Assembly (NCBI GenBank): GCA_036491125.1
Contig: DASXCO010000246.1
Location: 1-48,772 of the forward strand
Source: Acidimicrobiales bacterium
Lineage (GTDB): Bacteria > Actinomycetota > Acidimicrobiia > Acidimicrobiales > AC-9
Length of the DNA stretch: 48,772 bases
Direction: 5' to 3'
Shown here: in pieces, positions 42,859 through 48,772 of the stretch
How the letters are laid out: the number at the start of each line of letters is the position of its first letter
How positions within the stretch are numbered: position 1 is the first letter of the stretch
Notes under the pieces: model-generated
Databases searched by the model: none
What the model was told of the DNA's origin: nothing
The model's input: only the letters and a program-made list of their open reading frames with translations
Position numbers and translations under genes: made by a program

Positions 42859-43473
42859 ATGCCGAGCGCTAGCAGCCCTGCCGGCATCGTGCTGACGCCA
42901 GGCGCCAGCGCAGGACGAGATCAGCCCGCGCTCGTGGCCATCGACGGCGCCGTCTCGGCGCTGGGCGTGCTGGTGGAACGGGTGGACTTTCCGTACCGTC
43001 TGGCGGGGCGGCGCAGCCCGGACCCACCTCGGGTGCTGGTGGCTACCATCGGCGAGGCGGCGGCGGACCTCGCTGCACGCGCCGGGGTCGGTCGGGAGCG
43101 GATTGCGCTCGGTGGACGGTCCCTCGGCGGTCGCATGTGCTCGTTGGCCGCGGCCGAGGGCCAGCCGGCGGCGGCCCTCGTGCTGGTCAGCTACCCCCTT
43201 CATCCACCGGGTCGGCCGGACCGTCTCAGGGACGAGCACTTCTCGGGCATCCGCGTGCCGTGTCTGTTCGTGTCCGGCACGCGCGACGCCTTCGCCCGCC
43301 CCGACGAGCTGGAGGCGTCCACGGCCGTCATCCCAGCTCCCGTCACTCACGTCTGGATCGACGGCGGCGACCACGGCCTGCGGCGAAAGGACGCCGAGGT
43401 GGCAGTCGCCGTGGGCGACTGGTTGAGCACCCTCATGCCCACGCCCCGACGCCGGCGGTCCGGACCAGCGTGA
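42859..43473 (+). CDS. Alpha/beta-fold hydrolase, KANL3/Tex30-like
   Basis: A 204-residue compact hydrolase. An N-terminal strand-turn GIVLTPGASAGRDQPAL (oxyanion region), the nucleophile elbow GGRSLGGRMCS (Ser about 93), Asp in FVSGTRDAFARP and His in DGGDHGLRRKD give a complete triad. This arrangement matches the dienelactone-hydrolase-related KANL3/Tex30 family, whose substrates are mostly unknown. The last ten residues are Arg-rich. Confidence 0.82.
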   Translation: MPSASSPAGIVLTPGASAGRDQPALVAIDGAVSALGVLVERVDFPYRLAGRRSPDPPRVLVATIGEAAADLAARAGVGRERIALGGRSLGGRMCSLAAAEGQPAAALVLVSYPLHPPGRPDRLRDEHFSGIRVPCLFVSGTRDAFARPDELEASTAVIPAPVTHVWIDGGDHGLRRKDAEVAVAVGDWLSTLMPTPRRRRSGPA

Positions 43474-43520
43474 TCCCCATCACGTAGCCCCGTCCCTCCC
43501 ACAACCGGACTAGTCCCTCG

Positions 43521-43540
43521 AGGGTCCGAAAATGGACCCT
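43521..43540 (+). terminator. Terminator-like hairpin after the small hydrolase gene
   Basis: AGGGTCC-GAAAAT-GGACCCT is a perfect 7-bp stem with a 6-nt loop, followed by a short pyrimidine-rich stretch. It is 47 nt after the hydrolase stop. A second perfect stem, GCTTGCC/GGCAAGC (43553-43576), follows. Confidence 0.5.
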
Positions 43541-43593
43541 TCTACCCATTTCGCTTGCCGGTGGGGAGGGGCAAGCTGCACGTAGCGAGCGAG

Positions 43594-43624
43594 TTGACGA
43601 CAAACCGGAAGAACAGCCGATAAC
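43594..43624 (+). promoter_or_regulatory. Candidate promoter of the small secreted-protein gene
   Basis: -35-like TTGACG (43594-43599), 19-bp spacer and -10-like GATAAC (43619-43624). The spacer is longer than ideal. A strong GGGGGGAG ribosome-binding site follows before the GTG at 43650. Confidence 0.4.
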
Positions 43625-43649
43625 GCTGTTCGCCGGGGGGGAGATAGCA

Positions 43650-43985
43650 GTGCGGGGTGAGCGAGCACAGAGCGGGGTACCGCCGACCGACCAGAGAGCG
43701 GTGCCCGGACGGGCTTGGCACTCGTCGTGGGGCCTCCGTCTGAGCGTGGGATTCGTCGCCGTGCTCATCTGGGCCGGAGCCGCATCGGTGCCGTCCTCGC
43801 CGACGCCGGCGAGCCGTGCTTCGGTGTCGCCACCGGTGACCACGCCGGTCGTGGCGCCCACACCGGCACCGTCGACGATGGCCCCGGCGACGGCGACGCC
43901 GGGCCTTCCGCAGCAGACGCTCGACATCACCTATGACTACGGTCCCGGTCCCCAGCCCGTGCCGGGGTCGGCGCAACTGCCGTGA
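43650..43985 (+). CDS. Small membrane-anchored Pro/Thr/Ala-rich protein
   Basis: A 111-residue protein of unknown function. Residues 1-26 are hydrophilic and contain several Arg, 27-46 form one hydrophobic helix (WGLRLSVGFVAVLIWAGAAS) and the remaining 65 residues are rich in Pro, Thr, Ala and Ser (VSPPVTTPVVAPTPAPST), ending with DITYDYGPGPQPVPG. This looks like a type II membrane protein or a signal-anchored secreted peptide with a disordered extracytoplasmic tail. The GTG start has a very strong ribosome-binding site. No homologue recognised. Confidence 0.6.
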   Translation: MRGERAQSGVPPTDQRAVPGRAWHSSWGLRLSVGFVAVLIWAGAASVPSSPTPASRASVSPPVTTPVVAPTPAPSTMAPATATPGLPQQTLDITYDYGPGPQPVPGSAQLP

Positions 43986-44034
43986 ACCGTGCAGGGCCGC
44001 GGGCCAGAGCGACCGGCAGCGGGCCCGAGCTCCT

Positions 44035-45027
44035 CTAGTCCGTCGCTCCCCACCGGGGCTCCAACCCGGCCGCCCGGTAGATGTCGTCGATGACCTTCAT
44101 GTTGGCGATGCTGTCCGCCGGCGGCGTGAGCGGAGGGATCGATCGCCGCACCGCGGCGACGAAGGCGGCGAGCTGGTACGAGTAGGTCGACCCGCCCCGG
44201 ACCCGCCGGCGCCGAGTCCCCTTCCCGCTCTTGACGGTCAGGAGGTTGAAGACCTGGGGGCCGATCGGGTTGAGGATGTGCAGCCTGCCCCGCTCGCCGA
44301 TGACGGCGGCGCTCGATCTGAGGATGCTCGACGACCACATCGAGGCCGTCACCCGCCCGGTCGTGTCGGCACCGAAGGACAGCTCCGCCTGCACGAAGCG
44401 ATCGACCCCGGGAGAGCGGAGCCGCGCCGTGGCGCTGGCAATCGTGGGCTCGCGTCCGGACAGGGTGCGGACGATGTGGACCGGGTAGCAGCCGGCATCC
44501 ATGAGGGCGCCGCCGGCGAGGTCGAGCTGCCACCGGATGTCGTCGCGTCGGAACAGGGGAAAGCACAGAGCCGCCTCCACCCGGCGAACCTCACCCAGCT
44601 CACCGCTCTGCACGATCTCGAGCGCCTGGGCCGCCAAGGGGTGGTACCGCCAGTGGAAGGCCTCCATGACGACGCGACCCGACGCCTCGGCGGCCGCCGC
44701 CACCCGTTCGGCCTCGGGGGCGTTGGCAGTGAACGGCTTCTCGCACAGCACGTGCTTCCCGGCGTCGAGGGCCATGAGAGTCCATTTGCCGTGAAGGCCG
44801 TTGGGCAGCGGGTTGTACACCGCGTCAACGTCGCTGTCGGCGAGGAGGGCCTCGTAGGTCTTGTGGACGACCGGGATGCCGTGGCGCTCGGCGAAGACCG
44901 CCGCCTTCGAGGGATCGCGGGCGGCGATGGCTCGGACGTCGGCGTCGACTGAGGTCTTCGCCGGGGTCACGAGCGCGTTGGGGACGATGCGGGCGGCACC
45001 GAGGACACCGAGGCGGAGAGGTTCCAC
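44035..45027 (-). CDS. Gfo/Idh/MocA family oxidoreductase
   Basis: A 330-residue NAD(P)-dependent oxidoreductase. An N-terminal Rossmann domain (RLGVLGAARIVPNALV) with the cofactor-site motif HVLCEKPFTANAPEA at about 91-105 precedes a C-terminal alpha/beta substrate domain. GGALMDAGCYPVHIVRTL holds the usual Asp-x3-His active-site pair. Substrates are generally sugars, inositols or dihydrodiols; which one is unknown. The start is GTG. It lies 7 nt after the amidase gene, so the two probably form an operon. Confidence 0.92.
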   Translation of the reverse strand: MEPLRLGVLGAARIVPNALVTPAKTSVDADVRAIAARDPSKAAVFAERHGIPVVHKTYEALLADSDVDAVYNPLPNGLHGKWTLMALDAGKHVLCEKPFTANAPEAERVAAAAEASGRVVMEAFHWRYHPLAAQALEIVQSGELGEVRRVEAALCFPLFRRDDIRWQLDLAGGALMDAGCYPVHIVRTLSGREPTIASATARLRSPGVDRFVQAELSFGADTTGRVTASMWSSSILRSSAAVIGERGRLHILNPIGPQVFNLLTVKSGKGTRRRRVRGGSTYSYQLAAFVAAVRRSIPPLTPPADSIANMKVIDDIYRAAGLEPRWGATD

Positions 45028-45034
45028 GATCCCG

Positions 45035-46423
45035 CTATCGAGGTGATCCCGGCGCCACCAGCGGCCACGGTCGTTCGCGTTCCACGACGCGAGCGAGGTC
45101 GAGCAGCAGGGCGTCGGCGTGGTGGCGGGCGATCACCTGCAGGCCGACGGGCAACCCGTCCACCAGCCCGGCGGGGATGGAGATGGCCGGGTTGCCGCTG
45201 ATGTTCGCGGGGATCGTCAGGGCGCCGTTGTTCTCGGGGCCGACCGTCAGCTCGCCGACCCTGGTGTTGAGCGTGCAGTCCGCGGGGTAGGCCACGTCGG
45301 GGTTGCTGGCGCACACCACGAAATCCACCTGGTCGAACACGTCCGCCATCGCCTCGTTGGCCGCGGTGCGGTTGACCTCGGCCTTGGCGATCATGTCGAC
45401 GTTGACCACCTGGGCCGCCAACTGCAGCCCGAACGCCATCTCGGTGGTCAGCTCGGGCAGGCAGTCGGGGTACCGGTCGCCCAGCTCGCCGACCAGCGTG
45501 GCCAGGTTGGCCAGGGCCCACTCGGCGCCCGAGCTCGGCAGCAGGACAGGGACGTCGACCACCCGGAGCCCGGCATCCCGAGCGAGCGCCTGACCCGCCT
45601 CGACGACCAGCGCCTCGACCTCTGGGCGGACGATCGCCGATCCGAGCGTCGGAGCGATCGCCACCCGCATGCCGGCGAGATCGTGCCGGTCGAGGTCGCG
45701 TTCCCAGCCCTCGACGCGGGGCAGGCTGTAGGGATCACGCCCGTCGTGGCCGTTGCACACGTCGAAAAAGCGGGCGACATCACGGACGGATCGGGCCATG
45801 CAACCGAGGACCACGGTCAGCGGGCCGATCACCGTCTTCGGTCCCCGCGGGATCCGTCCCGCCGTTCCCTTCATGCCGACCAGCCCACAGAACCCGGCCG
45901 GGATCCGGATCGAGCCGCCACCGTCGCCTCCTGTGGCCAGCGGCAGGAGCCCGCCGGCGACGGCTGCCGAGGACCCCGCTGACGAGCCGCCCGTCGTCCT
46001 GGTGAGGTCCCACGGGTTGCGGGTGACCCCGTGGAGGAGGCTCACGCTCACGTTGAGTCCGCCGAACTCGCTGGCCGTGGTCTGGCCGACGAGCACCGCT
46101 CCGCCCCCCCGCAGTCTCGTCACGATGGTGGCGTCCCGATCGGACACCCGGTCCGCGAAGGCCCGTGACGCCTCGGTCAGCGGCCAGCCGGCGACGGCAT
46201 CGAGCTCCTTGACACCGACGGCGAGCCCGCCGAAGGGCGCGGCCAGGTCGGCCACGGCTGCCCCCTCACGGGCCGCCTCGGGATCCAGATGGGAGAAGGC
46301 GTTCAGCTCACTGGCGGCGACGGCGTCGAGCGTCGCCTCGAGCTCCTCCTTCGGGGATCGTTCGCCGGAGCGATAGGCATCGATGAGGGCACAGGCGTCA
46401 GCCGCCCACGGTGCGTCGGACAT
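45035..46423 (-). CDS. Amidase, amidase-signature family
   Basis: A 462-residue amide hydrolase. The Ser-cisSer-Lys triad is visible: Lys72 in AVGVKELDAV, cis-Ser147 in TGGSSAGSSAAVAGG, and nucleophile Ser171 in GGGSIRIPAGFCGLVGMKGT. It is not GatA: no gatB or gatC is adjacent and the C-terminal part differs. The substrate (aryl or aliphatic amide) cannot be predicted. A TAGGCT box is 6 nt before the ATG. It heads a likely operon with the Gfo/Idh/MocA gene and is divergent from the DUF427 gene. Confidence 0.92.
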   Translation of the reverse strand: MSDAPWAADACALIDAYRSGERSPKEELEATLDAVAASELNAFSHLDPEAAREGAAVADLAAPFGGLAVGVKELDAVAGWPLTEASRAFADRVSDRDATIVTRLRGGGAVLVGQTTASEFGGLNVSVSLLHGVTRNPWDLTRTTGGSSAGSSAAVAGGLLPLATGGDGGGSIRIPAGFCGLVGMKGTAGRIPRGPKTVIGPLTVVLGCMARSVRDVARFFDVCNGHDGRDPYSLPRVEGWERDLDRHDLAGMRVAIAPTLGSAIVRPEVEALVVEAGQALARDAGLRVVDVPVLLPSSGAEWALANLATLVGELGDRYPDCLPELTTEMAFGLQLAAQVVNVDMIAKAEVNRTAANEAMADVFDQVDFVVCASNPDVAYPADCTLNTRVGELTVGPENNGALTIPANISGNPAISIPAGLVDGLPVGLQVIARHHADALLLDLARVVERERPWPLVAPGSPR

Positions 46424-46429
46424 GGCGGC

Positions 46430-46435
46430 AGCCTA
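46430..46435 (-). promoter_or_regulatory. Candidate -10 box (TAGGCT) of a leaderless amidase transcript
   Basis: On the minus strand TAGGCT ends 6 nt before the ATG at 46423. Confidence 0.35.
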
Positions 46436-46544
46436 CGAGCAACCGTCACGCCGGGTCATCTCGGACAGCCCCGATCGGAATGGTGACGAGGCCAGGGCGG
46501 TTGACGGAAGAGACAGTCCGTGTCGCCCATCGACAGGAGCATGC

Positions 46545-47300
46545 ATGGTGCCCGAGACCAGAGGTCGGGTTCGCGTCGAGGACGGGCCCAAGCGGGTCCG
46601 GACCTATCTGGGCGGGGAGGTCATCGCGGACACCGTGCGGCCCACGCTGGTGTGGGAAGTGCCGTACTTCCCCGCCTACTACTTCCCCGAGCAGGACGTC
46701 CGCATGGAGCTGCTCACGCCGAGCGAGCGCCGCGAGCAGTCGCCCAGCCGGGGCGAGGCCAGCTACTTCAGCGTCAAAGGTGGAAACAAGGTGGCGGCCG
46801 ACGGGGCGTGGACCTATGCGGAGTCACCGCTGGCGGAGCTCCGTGGCCTCGTGCGCTTCGATTGGGAAGCCATGGACGCGTGGTTCGAGGAGGACGAGGA
46901 GGTGTACGTCCATCCGCGTGACCCCCACACCCGGGTCGACATCCTGCCCAGCTCCCGCCGCGTCGAGGTCGTCGTGAACGACGTGAAGGTCGCCGACTCG
47001 CAGCAACCCAGACTGCTGTTCGAGACGGGGCTGCCGACCCGTTACTACCTGCCTCTCGTCGACGTCCGCCTGGACCTGTTGGACCCGTCGGACACCACGA
47101 GCCGCTGTCCCTACAAGGGCACCGCCAGCTACTGGTCGGTCGAGGCCGGTGACCAGGTGGTACCCGACCTGGCCTGGATCTACCGCGCTCCGGTCGCCGA
47201 GAGCGTGAGAATCGCCGGGCTGGCGTGCTTCTACAACGAGAAGGTCGACCTCTACGTCGACGGGGTCCTCCAGGAGCGGCCGCACACCAAGTTCTCCTAG
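46545..47300 (+). CDS. Tandem DUF427 protein
   Basis: A 251-residue protein with two DUF427 domains. The first (about 12-150) has YFPEQDVRMELL, SYFSVKGGNKVAADGAWTY and EDEEVYVHPRDPHTRVDIL; the second (about 145-250) has YYLPLVDVRLDLLDPSDTTS, SYWSVEAGDQVVPDLAWIY and FYNEKVDLYVDG. DUF427 is a small beta-rich domain of unknown function. The ATG at 46545 follows AGGAG; the longer open frame overlaps the amidase promoter. It is followed by a palindrome and the NiCoT gene. Confidence 0.9.
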   Translation: MVPETRGRVRVEDGPKRVRTYLGGEVIADTVRPTLVWEVPYFPAYYFPEQDVRMELLTPSERREQSPSRGEASYFSVKGGNKVAADGAWTYAESPLAELRGLVRFDWEAMDAWFEEDEEVYVHPRDPHTRVDILPSSRRVEVVVNDVKVADSQQPRLLFETGLPTRYYLPLVDVRLDLLDPSDTTSRCPYKGTASYWSVEAGDQVVPDLAWIYRAPVAESVRIAGLACFYNEKVDLYVDGVLQERPHTKFS

Positions 47301-47306
47301 GCGACC

Positions 47307-47328
47307 ACTGGACGTACTTGCGTCCAGT
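47307..47328. promoter_or_regulatory. Perfect inverted repeat before the NiCoT transporter gene
   Basis: ACTGGACG-TACTTG-CGTCCAGT is an 8-bp perfect dyad with a 6-nt centre. It begins 7 nt after the DUF427 stop and ends 26 nt before the transporter ATG. It may be an operator of the metal transporter or a terminator of the DUF427 gene. It does not match the NikR or Nur consensus as I know them. Confidence 0.5.
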
Positions 47329-47354
47329 TCGCATCTGAGACAGGCTACGCGGCG

Positions 47355-48479
47355 ATGTCCGTGCGAGATCGCTTGAGCCCGGCGGAGTGGCGGCGGGCGG
47401 GCGCGATGACGGCCTTCATCCTGTTCCTGCACGTCCTCGGATTTGGCATTCTCGCCTTCGTCGTGGCTCATGGTCACTATCACCTGGGGACGAGGGCCTT
47501 CGGCTTCGGCACCGGCGTGCTGGCCTACACCCTCGGCCTGCGTCATGCGTTCGACGCCGATCACATCTCGGCCATCGACAACACGACCCGCAAGCTCATG
47601 GCCGACGGCAAGCGTCCCCTGAGCGTGGGGTTCTTCTTCTCCCTCGGGCACTCGAGCGTCGTGTTCGTCCTGGCCCTGCTGCTCAACTTCGGGATCAAGG
47701 CCCTGGAGAGCCAGGTCCAGAGCGGCACCTCATCGCTGCACCACTACACCGGCCTCGTCGGTACCAGCGTCTCGGGGGCCTTCCTCTACCTCATCGCCAT
47801 CTTGAACGTCGTGATCCTCGTCTCCATCGTCCGGGTGTTCCTCGAGATGCGCCGCGGCCGCTACGACGACGAAGAGCTCGAGCGCCAGCTGGACTCCCGT
47901 GGGCTGATGAACCGGTTCTTCGGACCGCTGGCTCGACGGGTGGACGCGCCCTGGAAGATGTACCCGATGGGCCTCCTCTTCGGGCTCGGCTTCGACACCG
48001 CCACCGAGATCGCCCTGCTCGTCATGGCCGGAGGCGCGATAGCCAGTGGACTGCCGTTCTACGCCATCCTCTGTCTGCCCATCCTCTTCGCCGCCGGGAT
48101 GTCACTGCTCGACACGATCGACGGCTCGTTCATGAACTTTGCCTACGGGTGGGCGTTCTCCCGGCCCGTTCGCAAGGTGTACTACAACCTCACCATCACC
48201 GGCTTGTCCGTCGCCGTGGCCGCCTTCATCGGGACCGTGGAGCTCCTGTCCATCCTCGGGACCGAGCTCAGGCTCACCGGCGGCGTCTGGGATCTCACGG
48301 CCAACTTCAACATCAACGAGGCGGGCTACTTCATCGTCGGGATCTTCGTCGTCACCTGGATCGCGGCGCTGGCCATCTGGCGCTTCGGGCGCGTCGAGGC
48401 CCGTTGGGAGGAGGCGGCAGCGAGGGCCCGCGGAGCAGGAGCACGCCAGCCGGAGCTGGCCCGGGAGGGATCGCCCTGA
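47355..48479 (+). CDS. NiCoT family nickel/cobalt transporter
   Basis: A 374-residue membrane protein with eight or so helices. The NiCoT signature RHAFDADHISAIDN in helix II binds the metal, and LGFDTATEIALL, SLGHSSVVF and GMSLLDTIDG are the other family motifs. It imports Ni2+ or Co2+ at high affinity, which would serve urease, hydrogenase or cobalamin; none of these is in the window, so the metal is undecided. The C-terminal 25 residues are polar and Arg/Ala-rich. A dyad lies directly upstream. Confidence 0.95.
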   Translation: MSVRDRLSPAEWRRAGAMTAFILFLHVLGFGILAFVVAHGHYHLGTRAFGFGTGVLAYTLGLRHAFDADHISAIDNTTRKLMADGKRPLSVGFFFSLGHSSVVFVLALLLNFGIKALESQVQSGTSSLHHYTGLVGTSVSGAFLYLIAILNVVILVSIVRVFLEMRRGRYDDEELERQLDSRGLMNRFFGPLARRVDAPWKMYPMGLLFGLGFDTATEIALLVMAGGAIASGLPFYAILCLPILFAAGMSLLDTIDGSFMNFAYGWAFSRPVRKVYYNLTITGLSVAVAAFIGTVELLSILGTELRLTGGVWDLTANFNINEAGYFIVGIFVVTWIAALAIWRFGRVEARWEEAAARARGAGARQPELAREGSP

Positions 48480-48507
48480 AGCTCAGGTGGCGGCACCGGT
48501 GGACGGG

Positions 48508-48772
48508 TCACGCCAGGCGCAGGCGGCCGTCGGCCTCGACCACCGCCAGGCCGTCGGCGACGAGCGACTCGGCGATACGCCGGGCGCGAAGCGCATCCGC
48601 TTCGGTGGCGGACCACCCGGCCGCCGCAGCGAGGTCCGCCGGCGGGACCGGCGAGCGCCGAAGGGCGGCGACCAGCCGCCCTCTCCCTTGGCGGTCGGAT
48701 CCCGCGAAGGTCGTCTGCCGTCGCCCGACCCCGACGGACCCCTCGACGGGATCCGGATCCGGCAGGCCCGCG
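48508..48772 (-). CDS. mutY: Probable A/G-specific adenine glycosylase, C-terminal end only (truncated by window)
   Basis: The minus strand is open from the window edge to TGA at 48510-48508, encoding 87 residues. The sequence TFAGSDRQGRGRLVAAL followed by LRRSPVPPADLAAA and ESLVADGLAVVEADGRLRLA strongly resembles the C-terminal part of actinobacterial MutY, where a [S/T]DRQ-RG block and a short winged-helix-like end are typical. MutY removes adenine opposite 8-oxoguanine. The catalytic and Fe-S parts lie outside the window, so the call rests on the tail only. No alternative family fits as well. Confidence 0.6.
   Translation of the reverse strand, partial: AGLPDPDPVEGSVGVGRRQTTFAGSDRQGRGRLVAALRRSPVPPADLAAAAGWSATEADALRARRIAESLVADGLAVVEADGRLRLA

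Overview
The window is about 48.8 kb of very GC-rich, gene-dense DNA. Gene content and order point to an actinobacterium, most likely of the class Acidimicrobiia or a close uncultured relative. The signs are CarD, ClpC, DisA/RadA, a SigR-RsrA-type sigma/anti-sigma pair, an F420-type luciferase-like oxidoreductase, two DUF2342 'zincin_2' proteins, and gene order close to the Mycobacterium tuberculosis Rv3579c-Rv3626c region as I remember it. The closest genus cannot be named from sequence alone. No rRNA, tRNA, CRISPR array, transposase or phage gene was recognised.

Layout. 1-2.2 kb: the 3' part of a triad-less HtrA/PDZ protein and a DUF2342 protein. 2.3-9.4 kb: a Spo0H-like sigma factor, the carD-ispD-ispF-rlmB operon, a divergent Crp/Fnr regulator, and radA-disA. 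9.0-11.9 kb: a universal stress protein and clpC. 12.1-13.1 kb: a polyprenyl diphosphate synthase. 13.1-25.5 kb: a long minus-strand chain of cofactor genes, often with overlapping stops and starts, running DUF2342, tilS, hpt, folE, folP, a phosphatase-like gene, folB, folK, DUF2520, panC, panD, nadB, nadC, coaX, lysS. 25.6-27.9 kb: sigR-rsrA with a small zinc-ribbon gene, an MBL hydrolase and a small coiled-coil gene. 27.9-48.5 kb: a less conserved metabolic and transport region with aldo/keto reductases, an MMPL exporter, ferritin-like protein, thiolase, flavoprotein, LLM oxidoreductase, SMP-30, alpha/beta hydrolases, a two-domain SagB-type protein, Maf, an alpha-hydroxy acid oxidase, DivIVA-like protein, Gfo/Idh/MocA, amidase, tandem DUF427 and a NiCoT transporter. 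The right edge cuts the 3' end of a probable mutY.

How the genes work together. The core makes isoprenoid precursors (IspD, IspF) and a prenyl diphosphate, folate (FolE, FolP, FolB, FolK), pantothenate/CoA (PanC, PanD, CoaX, possibly the DUF2520 protein) and NAD (NadB, NadC). It also decodes and maintains RNA (TilS, LysS, RlmB) and responds to stress (SigR/RsrA, ClpC, DisA, RadA, CarD). Compared with the mycobacterial order, ftsH is absent between hpt and folE, and cysS between ispF and rlmB.

The most unusual signal is a dispersed element of about 79 bp, present three times (13105-13184, 23419-23497, 34420-34498). It is built of three consecutive GC hairpins, and the third hairpin carries a compensatory base change. 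It lies at gene ends and, where read through, encodes a tail on LysS and possibly on Hpt. Other observations are a three-copy tandem palindrome before a flavoprotein gene, a phosphatase fold with a Gln in place of the catalytic Cys inside the folate operon, a tilS gene whose expected start is one base out of frame, and a recurrent TANNNT box 6-10 nt before start codons that suggests widespread leaderless transcription.
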